The position numbers were made by a program, and so were the translations under genes. Below, one piece after another: positions 17,670-28,200 of a DNA stretch of 64,000 bases. The stretch lies in NCBI RefSeq assembly GCF_000416235.1, contig NZ_ATLO01000015.1:39702-103701 (forward strand), written 5' to 3'. Every line of letters begins with the position of its first letter. The stretch's first letter is position 1. The notes under the pieces were generated by a model. It had not been told where the DNA came from. It did no database searches and worked only from the letters and a program-made list of their open reading frames with translations. The stretch comes from Pseudomonas sp. CFII64. GTDB lineage: Bacteria; Pseudomonadota; Gammaproteobacteria; Pseudomonadales; Pseudomonadaceae.

Positions 17670-18503
17670 TCAGACCGCCGGTTCGCTGGCCGAAGCCTGT
17701 TCTTCGGTCGGCAGTACCTTCGCCGGCAGGTGCGCATCAGCCAGGCGGAACAACTCGATCGAGCCGTCCAGGTGCTCGATCAGCGCTGAACACGATTCAA
17801 CCCAATCCCCGCAGTTCATGTATTCCACGCCGCCGACCTGGCGAATTTCCGCATGATGGATGTGTCCGCATACGACGCCATCCAGCCCACGCTTGACGCA
17901 CTCGTGAGCGATGGCTTCTTCGAAGTCGCTGATGAAGCTGACAGCGGTCTTGACCTTGTGCTTGAGGTACGCCGACAGCGACCAGTAGCCATAACCGTAT
18001 TTGGCCCGCCAGTGATTCAGCCAGCGGTTGAGGGTCAGCGTGAACTCATAAGCCGAGTCGCCCAGAAACGCCAACCAGCGGTGGTAGCGAGTGATGACGT
18101 CGAACTGATCACCATGAATCACCAGCAACCGGCGACCGTCGGCAGTGACGTGCTCGGCTTCATCCACCAACTGGATATTGCCCAGGATCAGCTTCGAGTA
18201 GCGGCGCAGGAATTCGTCGTGATTGCCGGTGACGTAAATCACCTCGGTGCCGCGCTTGCTCATGGTCAACAGGCGGCGGATCACATTGGTGTGCGCCTGT
18301 GGCCAATACATGCCACTGCGCAGCTTCCAGCCATCGATGATGTCGCCGACCAGATAGACCTTGTCGGCCTGATAGCGCTTGAGAAAGGCCGACAGATGTT
18401 CGGCCTGGCAATCGCGCGTGCCCAGATGCACATCGGAAATCCACAAGGTGCGGACGCGTTGCTTACGGCTGGGTCTAGCAAGCTGAGCGCTGCTCATGGT
18501 CAA
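17670..18503 (-). CDS. metallophosphoesterase related to UDP-2,3-diacylglucosamine hydrolase
   Basis: 277 residues with the full calcineurin-like metal site: SDVHLG, GDIIDGW, GNHDE, IHGDQFD and CGHIHH. It belongs to the LpxH-like COG2908 group but has a longer C-terminus and a basic N-terminus unlike classical LpxH, so the substrate is uncertain. It converges with the Mpo1-like gene, 10 bases apart. Confidence 0.82.
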   Translation of the reverse strand: MTMSSAQLARPSRKQRVRTLWISDVHLGTRDCQAEHLSAFLKRYQADKVYLVGDIIDGWKLRSGMYWPQAHTNVIRRLLTMSKRGTEVIYVTGNHDEFLRRYSKLILGNIQLVDEAEHVTADGRRLLVIHGDQFDVITRYHRWLAFLGDSAYEFTLTLNRWLNHWRAKYGYGYWSLSAYLKHKVKTAVSFISDFEEAIAHECVKRGLDGVVCGHIHHAEIRQVGGVEYMNCGDWVESCSALIEHLDGSIELFRLADAHLPAKVLPTEEQASASEPAV

Positions 18504-18612
18504 CCTCCGGCAGGGTTTTAAGGATCATGCGCCGGTTCGGTTAATCGATTGTGACTGCATCGTGGCAGTGTTGTGACAGCGCGACCCCCCCATTATCCGA
18601 CGGTCTTGCGGC

Positions 18613-18915
18613 TCATGGAGTGACCGGGCTGCCCGGCTTGTCGTTGTGACCGAGATTGCGTTGCGGATCGATCTGGTCGCGGACCCGCTGCTTGAGAATC
18701 TTCGCCTCAGGGAAGCCGCCGTCAACCTTGCGCTCCCAAATCTGCACCTCGTCGCAGGTAATCCGGAATACCCCGCCAGTACCAGGCTGCAGAGAAACCT
18801 TGCCGAGATCGTCGGAGAACGTGCTGAGTAACTCCTGAGCGAGCCAGGCCGCACGCAGCAGCCACTGGCATTGGGTGCAGTAGGTAATGACAATTTCAGG
18901 TTTGACGGCTGACAT
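18613..18915 (-). CDS. SelT/SelW/SelH-family (Rdx) protein
   Basis: A 100-residue thioredoxin-like small protein starting MSAVKPEIVITYCTQCQWLL. The CTQC pair corresponds to the CxxU/CxxC redox motif of the SelW family (a cysteine, not selenocysteine, version). A conserved GTGGVFRI loop follows. Redox role inferred from family only. Confidence 0.85.
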   Translation of the reverse strand: MSAVKPEIVITYCTQCQWLLRAAWLAQELLSTFSDDLGKVSLQPGTGGVFRITCDEVQIWERKVDGGFPEAKILKQRVRDQIDPQRNLGHNDKPGSPVTP

Positions 18916-18988
18916 GAATGCAAACTCCAGAACGTTGTCAGGTTTTCGCGAAGCTGCAATCGGGCGCTGCGTTGCCGCAGCGCTGATT

Positions 18989-21148
18989 TCAACTGATGCT
19001 GGTCAACAACTCCCGAGCCATTTGTTGATGCTCCTCGTCGGCATCTTCCATGACTTCCAGCAACAACTCCCTGGCAGACTCGAAGTCGCCGTCGTCGATC
19101 AACACTTGCGCCTGGTTGATCTTGCTCAACGGGGCTTCGTCCATATCGAGCAGGTCAAATTCCGATGAGTCGTCCATGAAGCCATCCAGGAACGCATCGT
19201 CCAGGGAATCATTGTTGGATTGCACGATGGGTTCAGCATCGTCGAAGTCACTCAGGAACTGGTCATCCTGGATCTCGAACACTTCCGGCAACTCCGTCAG
19301 GTTGGACGAAAAAGCCAGATCTTCCTCAATGACCGGCTCCTCGACCTCGGGTTTGCCGCGCAAGGGTTTCGGGCTGTCGAACGGATCGACCAGATCCCAT
19401 TCGGCATCCATGGACAAGTCGTCAAGGTTCAGCTGGAATTCGTCGCCAGATTCCGGATTCAGCGCCGCTGCGGCGGTTTCGTCCAGTTGCGCGGGCTCAG
19501 GTTCAGCCAGCGGGATAGCCGCCACTGTCGCCGGTACGATCAGCGGTGCAGCAGACGCTTCCACGGATTTGAGCTGTGGATAACGGTTGCGCAGGTCCGC
19601 CAGGGTTTGCGGGTCGACGCCGTGCTCCAGCGCACTTTGCTCTTCACTGGCAAAGCCTGGCGCATCACCCTGCTCCGCCAGCAGTTCAAGAATTTTGAGG
19701 CGAATATCGGTGCGCTGTGGATCACGCTGCAGAGCGCCGCGCAAAATCCCCAGGGCTTCGGCAAATCGACCATAAGCGATGTAAATGCTCACACCATCCA
19801 GCGCATCGGGCGCCGCGTTGGCCTTGGGCGCAGCGGCAATCGGCCGAGGGGCGTTCTGGGAAATCTCCGGCTGGACAACTCGCGAGGCCATGACCGGCGC
19901 GTCATAAACCGAAGTCTCCGGGGCCTGCGCAGGTTTGATCAGCGGCGAATCTGCAGGGATTGCGCCCGCTAGATGTTGCTGCTTGCGCCGATTGCGCCGT
20001 ACCGAGTAAGCCAGGGCGAGCAGCAACAACAGAACCAGGATTGCCCCCGGCAGCATCAGCGATGACAGCAATGAATCCTCTTCAGGCTCAACCACCACAG
20101 GCGGCGTAGTGCTTACGGGTAAAGGCGCGATGACCGGTGCGCTTGGCGCCGGTGCCGTGGCTCTTTCGGAGAGCTGGGTTTGCAGACCGACGATCTGCCG
20201 ATCCTTGCCGGTCATTTGTTCTTGCAGCGCCGCGATCTGGCCTTTCAAATCATCCAGATTTTTGTTCAACAGTTGATTTTCAACGGCAGCGGTAGCCAGT
20301 TGTTCCGCGCTGCGTTGCACATCGGCAGGCAACGCGGCGGCATTGGCTGGCGCGGCGGGAACAGCTGCCGGCGCTGCATTGCGAGCGCTGGGCACCACGG
20401 CGGCGTCGGGCAGTAACAGGTTTTGCCCGACTTTCAGGACGCTGCCTTTACCGTTGGCGAACGCTTGCGGGTTCAACGCCTGGATGCCATCGGCCATTCG
20501 CGCCGCCGAAGCATTTGCACCATTGCCCTGCACGCGGCGGGCAATCGAATCCAGCGTATCGCCGCTGGCAACGGCGTAACGCTTGTCCTGAGAAGTCGCG
20601 GGGGGCGCGATCGGCATACGTGACTCAGGGGCTGCCTGCACCGCCGAATCTCTGCTCCGGCCGCTTGTCGCGGCCAGACCTGCCGGCGAGGTCGCCGGGT
20701 CGAGTAGCACGGTGTATTCATGCAGCAGATTGCCGTTCGGACGGACCACTTGCACAAGGAAATTCAGATAGGGTTCGGTGACCGGCTTGGTGGAAACCAC
20801 GCGTATCACGCCGCGATTGCCTTTGATAATCGGGGTAAAGCGCAGATCGTTATAGAAGAAAACCCGCTCGACGCCGGCCTTGGCGAAATCTTCCACCGAG
20901 CCCAGCCTCGCAATGATGTCCTCGGCGCTCAACCCGCCGGTTTCGACCAGTTCGATGTCGGCATTCAACGGCTGATTCAGCGCGGAATGCAGGGTGATGT
21001 CACCCATTCCCAATGCCGATGCAATGGACGCATGCAGCATCGAGACCGATGAAATGGCCGCCAGCAAGGCGGTTTGGCGCAGCGTTTTGCCCATGTGACT
21101 GGCGTGACGACGATAGCCCAGCGCAGCAGCCTGAAAACTCTTCAGCAT
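18989..21148 (-). CDS. FimV-like polar-landmark-type protein (short paralogue)
   Basis: The ATG at 21146-21148 gives 719 residues, with AAGGG upstream; the frame runs further into the marR region but that part is not protein-like. The order is: signal region (to about ASA-LG), FimV N-terminal domain (about 45-140, GMGDITLHSALNQPLNADIE), a LysM motif (RYAVASGDTLDSIARRV), a coiled coil (about 270-330), one transmembrane helix (about 365-385), a TPR-like segment, an acidic region, and the FimV C-terminal box (INQAQVLIDDGDFESARELL). FimV proteins organise polar pili and chemotaxis. It is shorter than classical FimV (about 900 residues) and sits next to marR and recQ, not asd/truA, so it is probably the second FimV paralogue. 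Confidence 0.82.
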   Translation of the reverse strand: MLKSFQAAALGYRRHASHMGKTLRQTALLAAISSVSMLHASIASALGMGDITLHSALNQPLNADIELVETGGLSAEDIIARLGSVEDFAKAGVERVFFYNDLRFTPIIKGNRGVIRVVSTKPVTEPYLNFLVQVVRPNGNLLHEYTVLLDPATSPAGLAATSGRSRDSAVQAAPESRMPIAPPATSQDKRYAVASGDTLDSIARRVQGNGANASAARMADGIQALNPQAFANGKGSVLKVGQNLLLPDAAVVPSARNAAPAAVPAAPANAAALPADVQRSAEQLATAAVENQLLNKNLDDLKGQIAALQEQMTGKDRQIVGLQTQLSERATAPAPSAPVIAPLPVSTTPPVVVEPEEDSLLSSLMLPGAILVLLLLLALAYSVRRNRRKQQHLAGAIPADSPLIKPAQAPETSVYDAPVMASRVVQPEISQNAPRPIAAAPKANAAPDALDGVSIYIAYGRFAEALGILRGALQRDPQRTDIRLKILELLAEQGDAPGFASEEQSALEHGVDPQTLADLRNRYPQLKSVEASAAPLIVPATVAAIPLAEPEPAQLDETAAAALNPESGDEFQLNLDDLSMDAEWDLVDPFDSPKPLRGKPEVEEPVIEEDLAFSSNLTELPEVFEIQDDQFLSDFDDAEPIVQSNNDSLDDAFLDGFMDDSSEFDLLDMDEAPLSKINQAQVLIDDGDFESARELLLEVMEDADEEHQQMARELLTSIS

Positions 21149-21254
21149 ACAGACCCTTATGGAAACCAAAGCAGGCTTCTCGGCATGTTCAATATAAAGC
21201 GCAGACTTCATCGCCTGATGAGCACAAGTATGAGCGAGAAGCCGCTCGCCCGCC

Positions 21255-21689
21255 TCAGGATCTTTCGAGGTTAGCCTGAATTTGCGCATGAACACGCATG
21301 CAGGTGCGCAGATCTTCTTCGTCGATACCGTTGAACACCTCGATACGCAGCGCCGTGGCGATGGCTTCGATTTTTTCAATCAGCGGCAGGGCGGTGTCGC
21401 AGAGGACGATTTTCTTCGCGCGTCGATCTTCCAGTACCGCCTGACGTTGCACCAACCCTTGGGTTTCCAGGCTGTCGAGCAAACGTGCCAGGGTTGGGCC
21501 TTCAACCGCAACGCTTTGCGCCAGCTCGCGCTGCGTAGGTGGTTCCTTGAAGCGGGCCAGATGCAGCAACACCAGCCACCGGGCCTGGGACAGCCCCATG
21601 TCAGCCAATCGTCGGTCAAGCTCGGCTCGCCACCCGCGGGTGATTTGCGCAAGTTGCATACCGAAACGATGTTCATCAGTCATTGGCAT
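21255..21689 (-). CDS. MarR-family transcriptional regulator
   Basis: 144 residues starting MPMTDEHRFGMQLAQITRGW. A winged helix-turn-helix is visible (PPTQRELAQSVAVEGPTLAR, then LEDRRAKKIVL as the wing). The longer frame adds a hydrophobic unrelated N-terminus and is rejected. Its target is unknown; the neighbouring FimV-like gene on the same strand is a candidate. Confidence 0.88.
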   Translation of the reverse strand: MPMTDEHRFGMQLAQITRGWRAELDRRLADMGLSQARWLVLLHLARFKEPPTQRELAQSVAVEGPTLARLLDSLETQGLVQRQAVLEDRRAKKIVLCDTALPLIEKIEAIATALRIEVFNGIDEEDLRTCMRVHAQIQANLERS

Positions 21690-21806
21690 AGAAAACTCAT
21701 GGTTGAAACTAATTATTAGCCAGCTAACCATGGACCCCGGACGGTGGCAAGTTTCCTGCTGTGTCCTTTGGTCGCAGTACTGTCAACGCCTGGGCTGCAG
21801 CGAATC

Positions 21807-23933
21807 TCAGACTTCGAATTCGGACTGCAACGCAGCGCGCACGCAATACAACACACCTTCGGGAACGCGCCCGCTGAACTGTTCGGCAATGGCCGCAACC
21901 GGCGGCAGTTCGCCCTCGCCATCCAGGAAGGCATCCTGAACTTCACCCAGCAGGTCTTCCGGCAGATCAAGGGCCTGTTCAAGGGATAACTGCTGCTTGC
22001 CGATGGCCTCGGCAAGCATGGTGTAGACGTTTTTCTCCGAACATTGCAGCTGACCGGCAATCTGCATCGGGGTCATCCCGGCCCGGGCCAGACTGATCAG
22101 TTCATGACGCACGTCGGCAACCACTTTCGGCGCCTCGGCGGTGCCGCTCAGCACCTCAAGGAACGCCTGACCATAGCGCTCCAGCTTGCGCGCGCCGACG
22201 CCGCTGACCTGCGCCATGTCCGACAAGGTGTCGGGTTTGCTGCGCAGCATCTCCAGCAAGGTGGAATCCGGGAAAATTACATAAGGCGGCACGCCGTGTT
22301 CTTCGGCCAGCTTGCGACGCAAGGCGCGCAAGGCTTCCCATTGCTCGCGCTCTTCGCCACGCACCAGTTGACTGGCCGGGCTGGAGCCGCCTTTGGCAGT
22401 GGTTTGCGGTTTCAGGTCGCGACGCAACTCAAGGCTGACTTCGCCGCGCAATAAAGGCCGACAGGTATCACTCAGGCGCAAGCCGCCGTAGCCTTCCAGA
22501 TCGATATCCGCCAGCCCGCGCGCGACCAGTTGCCGGAACAACGAACGCCACTCGCCTTCGGAGCGATCCTTGCCGACGCCAAACACGGCCAGGTGCTGAT
22601 GGCCGAAGCTCTGCACCTTGTCGTTGGACTTGCCCAGCAGCACGTCGACCAGATGCCCGACGCCGTAGCGCTGCCCGGTGCGATAGATCGCGGAAAGCGC
22701 CTGTCGTGCCGGTTCGGTGGCGTCCCAGGTCTGCACGCCATCCACGCAGTTGTCGCAATGCCCGCAAGGTTCGGGCATGTCTTCGTCGAAGTAGGCCAGC
22801 AGGGTCTGACGACGGCAGCGGGTTTCTTCGCACAAGGCCAGCATGGCATCGAGCTTGTGTTGTTCCAGACGCTTGTGCCGTTCATCGCCTTCGGAGTTTT
22901 GCAGCATCTGCTTGAGCATCACCACGTCTTGCAAACCGTAGGTCATCCAGGCATCGGCCGGCAAACCGTCGCGGCCGGCGCGCCCGGTTTCCTGGTAGTA
23001 CGCCTCCAGCGACTTGGGCAAATCCATGTGCGCGACGAAGCGAACGTTGGGTTTGTCGATGCCCATGCCGAAAGCAATGGTCGCCACCATGATCAAGCCT
23101 TCCTCATTAAGGAAGCGTTTCTGGTTGGCAGACCGGGTTTCAGACGGCAGACCCGCGTGATAAGGCAGCGCCGGATATTTGTTGTCGCAGAGAAACGCGG
23201 CAACTTCGTCGACTTTCTTGCGCGACAGGCAATAAACGATGCCCGCGTCGCTGCGCCGTTCGGAGAGAAACGCCAGCAACTGCTTGCGTTGCTGCTCCTT
23301 GGGCACGATGCGGTAAAAAATATTCGGCCGGTCGAAACTGGACAGAAACCGCTCGGCATTCTGCAAATGCAGGCGCGTAACGATCTCTTCACGGGTCCGT
23401 TTGTCGGCGGTGGCGGTCAGGGCGATGCGCGGAACGTCGGGAAACAGTTCGGCCAACTGGCCGAGTTTCAGGTATTCAGGCCGGAAATCATGGCCCCATT
23501 GGGATACGCAGTGGGCTTCATCGATGGCGAACAGGCCGATCTGCAGGTTTTGCAAAAACGCCAACATGCGCGGCTGGACCAGACGTTCCGGGGCCAGATA
23601 GAGCATTTTGACCTCGCCCAGACGAATCCGGTTGGCCAGGTCACGTTGCTGTTCGGCGCTGAGGGTCGAGTTCAACGCCGCGGCGGACACCCCCAATTCC
23701 TCAAGCGTCGCCACCTGGTCGTCCATCAAGGCGATCAACGGTGATACCACGACTGTCAGGCCGTCGCGCAACAGTCCGGGAACCTGGAAGCACAAGGACT
23801 TGCCGCCGCCGGTGGGCATCAGCACCAAGGCGTCGCCGCCGTTGGCCACGCGTTCAATAATGGCACCCTGGCGACCACGAAAGCTGTCATAGCCGAAGAT
23901 GTCTTTAAGTACGCGTTGTGCCTGTTCGAGCAT
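21807..23933 (-). CDS. recQ: ATP-dependent DNA helicase RecQ
   Basis: A 708-residue 3'-5' helicase of the RecF pathway. Start [20 protein letters not shown]. Motif I is MPTGGGKS, motif II is DEAHC, followed by [18 protein letters not shown] and [10 protein letters not shown]. The RecQ C-terminal zinc region ([10 protein letters not shown], then CGHCDNC) and an HRDC domain (about 520-600) follow, and about 100 extra residues after HRDC are typical of Pseudomonas RecQ. Confidence 0.95.
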   Translation of the reverse strand: MLEQAQRVLKDIFGYDSFRGRQGAIIERVANGGDALVLMPTGGGKSLCFQVPGLLRDGLTVVVSPLIALMDDQVATLEELGVSAAALNSTLSAEQQRDLANRIRLGEVKMLYLAPERLVQPRMLAFLQNLQIGLFAIDEAHCVSQWGHDFRPEYLKLGQLAELFPDVPRIALTATADKRTREEIVTRLHLQNAERFLSSFDRPNIFYRIVPKEQQRKQLLAFLSERRSDAGIVYCLSRKKVDEVAAFLCDNKYPALPYHAGLPSETRSANQKRFLNEEGLIMVATIAFGMGIDKPNVRFVAHMDLPKSLEAYYQETGRAGRDGLPADAWMTYGLQDVVMLKQMLQNSEGDERHKRLEQHKLDAMLALCEETRCRRQTLLAYFDEDMPEPCGHCDNCVDGVQTWDATEPARQALSAIYRTGQRYGVGHLVDVLLGKSNDKVQSFGHQHLAVFGVGKDRSEGEWRSLFRQLVARGLADIDLEGYGGLRLSDTCRPLLRGEVSLELRRDLKPQTTAKGGSSPASQLVRGEEREQWEALRALRRKLAEEHGVPPYVIFPDSTLLEMLRSKPDTLSDMAQVSGVGARKLERYGQAFLEVLSGTAEAPKVVADVRHELISLARAGMTPMQIAGQLQCSEKNVYTMLAEAIGKQQLSLEQALDLPEDLLGEVQDAFLDGEGELPPVAAIAEQFSGRVPEGVLYCVRAALQSEFEV

Positions 23934-24109
23934 AAAAACCCCAGATTGTCCTGCTGCACTGCAAAGCGCGGCAGTATACCCGACCGCATAAAGGCAAAGG
24001 ACAGCGGCGACACGAGCGGTCGAAATTAACCTCAAACGGCCTCGCCGCTGGCGCCCACGGCTCTCAGAGCCTAGAATTCAGCATCGTTTATTTCCAAGGT
24101 AGTCTTTCA

Positions 24110-24697
24110 ATGTCCTTCGCTGAGCAACTAAACCGCCTGCAAGCCTTCCTCGATGCCGATGAGCTGCATGACGAGGCGCTGGACTACGTGGCCGCTCACG
24201 GCTACATGACCGCCCTGTCCATCTGTGCCGAAACCGTTCCCGAGCGTGAATGGATCGATGCCTTGTTCTCCGAGCCGCCGCATTACGAAAGTGACGCCCA
24301 GCGCGAAGAAATCGAAGCCACGCTGATCCAGTTGCAGGCGCACATCGCCCGCCAGCTGGCATCCGACGAGGAATTCGAGCTGCCCTGCGATCTCGATCTG
24401 GGCGACGAGCCTGACGATTCCGATCTGCGCGGCTGGTGCATCGGCTTCATGGAAGGCGTGTTCCTGCGTGAAAACGCCTGGTTCGAAAGTGCCGAAGAAG
24501 AAGTCAGCGAAATGCTGCTGCCGATCATGGTCGGCTCGGGCCTGTTCGACGAGCAGCCTGAGTTCGCGGACATCGCCCAGGATGCCAACCTGATGGACGA
24601 CATGATCGTGCAGATCCCGGAAGCCCTGACCGCGCTGTACCTGCTGTGCCAGGCGCCGGACGAGAAACCGGCGATCCTCAAGCCTCGCCACCACTGA
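24110..24697 (+). CDS. YecA/YgfB family (UPF0149) protein
   Basis: 195 acidic residues with the all-helical UPF0149 pattern, including GWCIGFMEGVFLRE and the MLLPIMVGSG segment. A C-terminal metal-binding SEC-C motif is absent. Function unknown. An 11-base gap to the next gene suggests an operon with the DUF454 gene. Confidence 0.85.
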   Translation: MSFAEQLNRLQAFLDADELHDEALDYVAAHGYMTALSICAETVPEREWIDALFSEPPHYESDAQREEIEATLIQLQAHIARQLASDEEFELPCDLDLGDEPDDSDLRGWCIGFMEGVFLRENAWFESAEEEVSEMLLPIMVGSGLFDEQPEFADIAQDANLMDDMIVQIPEALTALYLLCQAPDEKPAILKPRHH

Positions 24698-24707
24698 GTC
24701 GGCGCCT

Positions 24708-25103
24708 ATGGCGCAAGATTCACCCCGCACGAGTCGTAACCGGTTCGTGCGTTATGCCCTTCAAGCCATCGGCTGGGTGAGCGTGACGCTGGGTGTGATC
24801 GGCATATTCCTGCCCATCCTGCCCACCACGCCATTTCTGCTGCTGGCCGCCGCCTGCTTCGCCCGAAGCTCGCCGCGCTTCTATCACTGGCTGGTCAATC
24901 ACAAACGACTCGGCCCGTGGATCCGCGATTACCTCGAAGGCAACGGCATCCCCCTCAGAGCCAAGGTCTACGCCATCGGCCTGATGTGGATCAGCATCGG
25001 TTTTTCCTGCTACCTGATCGCCCTGCCCTGGGCCCGTGGCTTCATGCTGACCAGCGCGGTGCTGGTGACAATTTATATCGTGCGGCTGAAGACGCGGGAA
25101 TAA
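24708..25103 (+). CDS. DUF454 (YbaN-like) inner-membrane protein
   Basis: 131 residues; three or four hydrophobic helices and the family core LPILPTTPFLLLAAACFARS, plus the segment HKRLGPWIRDYLEG. Function unknown. It follows the UPF0149 gene by 10 bases. Confidence 0.86.
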   Translation: MAQDSPRTSRNRFVRYALQAIGWVSVTLGVIGIFLPILPTTPFLLLAAACFARSSPRFYHWLVNHKRLGPWIRDYLEGNGIPLRAKVYAIGLMWISIGFSCYLIALPWARGFMLTSAVLVTIYIVRLKTRE

Positions 25104-25180
25104 AGCACCGTAGGTTCGGATTTCCAACACATGGAGTGCGGTGAGCCAATTAAAGATCCCAGGCTCGCAATATCCTGCCT

Positions 25181-25287
25181 TTGTGGGAGAGGACTTGTCC
25201 TCGATGGCCAGCCCAGACGACCTTGATCCACCTGAACTACCTGCAGTGCTGAATTTACCGCCTTCGAGGACAAGTCCTCTCCCACAA
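25181..25287. repeat. REPIN (TTGTGGGAGAGGACTTGTCC type)
   Basis: Two nearly perfect arms, TTGTGGGAGAGGACTTGTCC and GGACAAGTCCTCTCCCACAA, enclose about 65 unique bases. The right arm ends 5 bases from the stop of the LapA-like gene, so it may mark its transcript end. Confidence 0.88.
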
Positions 25288-25291
25288 GGCG

Positions 25292-28200
25292 TTAGACCGT
25301 ATCCGTCTTCATTGAATGATCCCCCAGCATTCCGGTAATGATCGACGCGGTGTCTGCGCCGCCAGCAATCATGCCGCCAGAGCCGGGTGTCACGCCGTAC
25401 TGGGTTGCCAGATCGACCCCCGCCAGATCAATGGTCTGGGTCGGCGCCGCGCCTGCTCCGGGTCCCACCTCGATGCTCGACACCAGATCCGCGCCGCTGC
25501 CGGTCACCTTGAAATGCAGATAATCCTCCAGTGAATCCCCGGTAGCGGTTATGCCCTGCAGCAATTGCGAAAGGTCCAGTGTGTCGCTGCCGATGGAGAA
25601 ATCCGTGATTTGATCATGACCGCTGTCACCCGCCAGCCATTGAAAGGTGTCGGCACCCAGCCCACCGGTCAGCGTGTCGTCACCGGCAGCTCCGATCAGC
25701 ACGTCGTTGCCCTGCCCGCCGTTGATCACGTTGGCTTCCCAGTCGCCGGTCAGATGATCGTCATGGTTAGATCCGATGAGGTTCTGGATGTTGATCAAGG
25801 TGTCGGTGCCTGCGCCGCCAGTGTCCTGCGGTTCTGTCGAGGCGCTGGTGACGGTGACGCCGGAAGTCGCCAAAGCATAACTGGCGGTATTGTTGCCCGC
25901 ACCGCCATCCATCACGTCGTTGCCCGGCCCGCTGAACAGCACGTCATTACCGTTATCGCCGTACAGGTCGTTATTCCCGGCACCGCCGTAGAGCACATCG
26001 TTGCCGTCGCCGCCCGACACGCTGTCATCGCCCGCGCCGCCAATCAGCACGTCGTCGCCTTGGGTGCCCTGCAGAGTGCAACCTTCCTGATAATCAATGC
26101 TGACCACCGCCGAGTCGCTGCCGCCATGGGCATCGTTGACGGTGTAGAGGCTTTCGTAAGTGGGCGTGGTATCGACACCGCTGTAGTCGATGGACAGGTT
26201 CAGCGTGTAGTGCTCGCCGGTATCGCTGACACCGGGATCGGGTTGGTTGACCAGCAGGATGCGATAAACCCCGTCTTCAGTGGCGGTGAATGTGCCGTCG
26301 GCTTCCAGTGACTGAAACGCGCCCTGGTCCAGCTGCCAGAGCACGCCAATCGAATCGTTGGCGTTATGCACATCAACCAATACCGATTCACCGGCCTTCA
26401 ACTCGACGCTGTATTGATCGTGAGCATTGGCCGGCGCACCGCTGAAAGCGCCCAGGTATCCGGTCAGGACCACCATGGCGGTGATCGCGCTGTTGCTGAA
26501 AAAGTCGCTGCGTTCCAGGGTTTTCAGTTGGTTGCTGACCTTGTCGCGGGTGCCGTCGAAGTCGATGGTCTTCAGGTGACTGGCGGAGAAATCTTCACCC
26601 CGCGCCTGCCAGCCGGTGTTGAACACTGTCGGCGTGGCGCTCAACGGGTCGCCGTTGGCGGAAACGTCATTGGCCAACAGCAGCGCCGCAGGCACTTCGA
26701 TGCTGGACGACAGCACGTTGGTGATCACGTGGTCGGCCACGGCGGTCGGACCTTGATCCGCAACCGGGCTGCCGGGAACATGAATCAGCAGATTGGCACC
26801 GGCCAGGTCGCCGTCGTTATCGCTGATGACATAGCTGATCTGTTCGGTCAGCGCCGCACCGCCCACAGCACTCGCCGGGGTGTACGTGAACGCCCCGCTG
26901 AGCACATTGACCACCAGCGTCCCGCCGTGATCGCTGACGACGGTGAGGTTGCCGGTCGTGGCGTTGAAACTGCCGTGATCCGTGCCTTGTGCGGTCACCG
27001 CGCCGGTTTTTGGATCGTAGGAATAGACCGTTTGGTCGACGGTGATCGACTGGATAAATCCACCGTCGGCACCGAATGCGCCACCGCTCAGCAGGCTGCC
27101 GCTGGTGCCACCTTGGACTGTACCGGTGAGCACCGCGCTCAACTGGCCGAGATCGGTGACGATGACCGCGCCACCAGTCCCTTGGGCATTGTTGTTATGG
27201 GCGATAGGGTCAAGATAAGTCCCGCTGATGTCGGTGCCCAGGCCAATGGCGTATGCATCAATGCCATGGCTGTCGAGAAAGCTCACCCACGCGTCATGCT
27301 CGCCGGGGTCGATGCCGTCGCCCTGTTGCGGGTTGGGCTGGCTATTGGGGTTGGTGTGGGTTGGCGACAAAGTTGGATTGCCGTCCGAGAAGAAGTAGGC
27401 AAGGTTCTGCGCTCCGGCGAGGCTGCCCTCGGTGACAAACGCGGCTTGCGCGCCCGCCAGCGCCGCATCGTAGTTGGTGCCATTGCCTGCATCCAACGCG
27501 TTGATCAGGCTCTTGGCCGTGGCGACGTCAACCCAGACATCACTTAATACACCGGCCTGGCTGTTGAACGAGACGATCTGCACTTTCACGTCGCCCATGG
27601 CGGCGTAGTTGTCCAGCAATTCACTGATGGCCTGCTTGGCCAACTCCAGGCGGGACAAGCCGTTGACCCCGGACGGGTCTTTCATGCTCTCGGAATTATC
27701 GATAATCAGCAGCAGGTTGGTGCAGACCGGCTCGGTGGTGACGGCAACTTCAATGTTCGCGGCCTGGGGCAAATCATCGACGATGGTGATGTCCAGCGTG
27801 CTGGTCGCCGAATCGTTATCAACGTCGGTGGCAATCACAGTGATCTGCTCGCCGGTGGTGTTGGCGCCCTCCCCGTCGGGATGCGGCGTCGAGCCGTTCA
27901 AGGTGTAGCTGTAGCGCACCTCTCCGGTGTCGGGGTCATAACCGATGACGCTGAAGGTGTTACCCAACGCGGTGGTGACGGGTTGCGAAAAATCAGCGAC
28001 CACACCGCCACTGACCACGACAATGCCGCCCACGGTCAGGTTCTGCAGCCCATCCACGGCCGTCACCTTGAAACTGCCGGTCTGCGTCAGAGTATCGCCA
28101 TCACTGGCCGAGCCCGACGGCAGGTTCGCTTCATTGAGGGTCAGGGCACCGCCGGAAAGCTCGACGCCGTGGTCGGCTGGCGGTTCTACCGGGGGCTCAA

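Noticed and set aside
17670..18503. Naming the metallophosphoesterase lpxH
   Set aside because: Length and tail differ from classical LpxH, and lpxH is normally elsewhere; named only as related.
22530..23744. A 404-residue frame antisense to recQ
   Set aside because: Shadow of recQ; no recognisable protein pattern.
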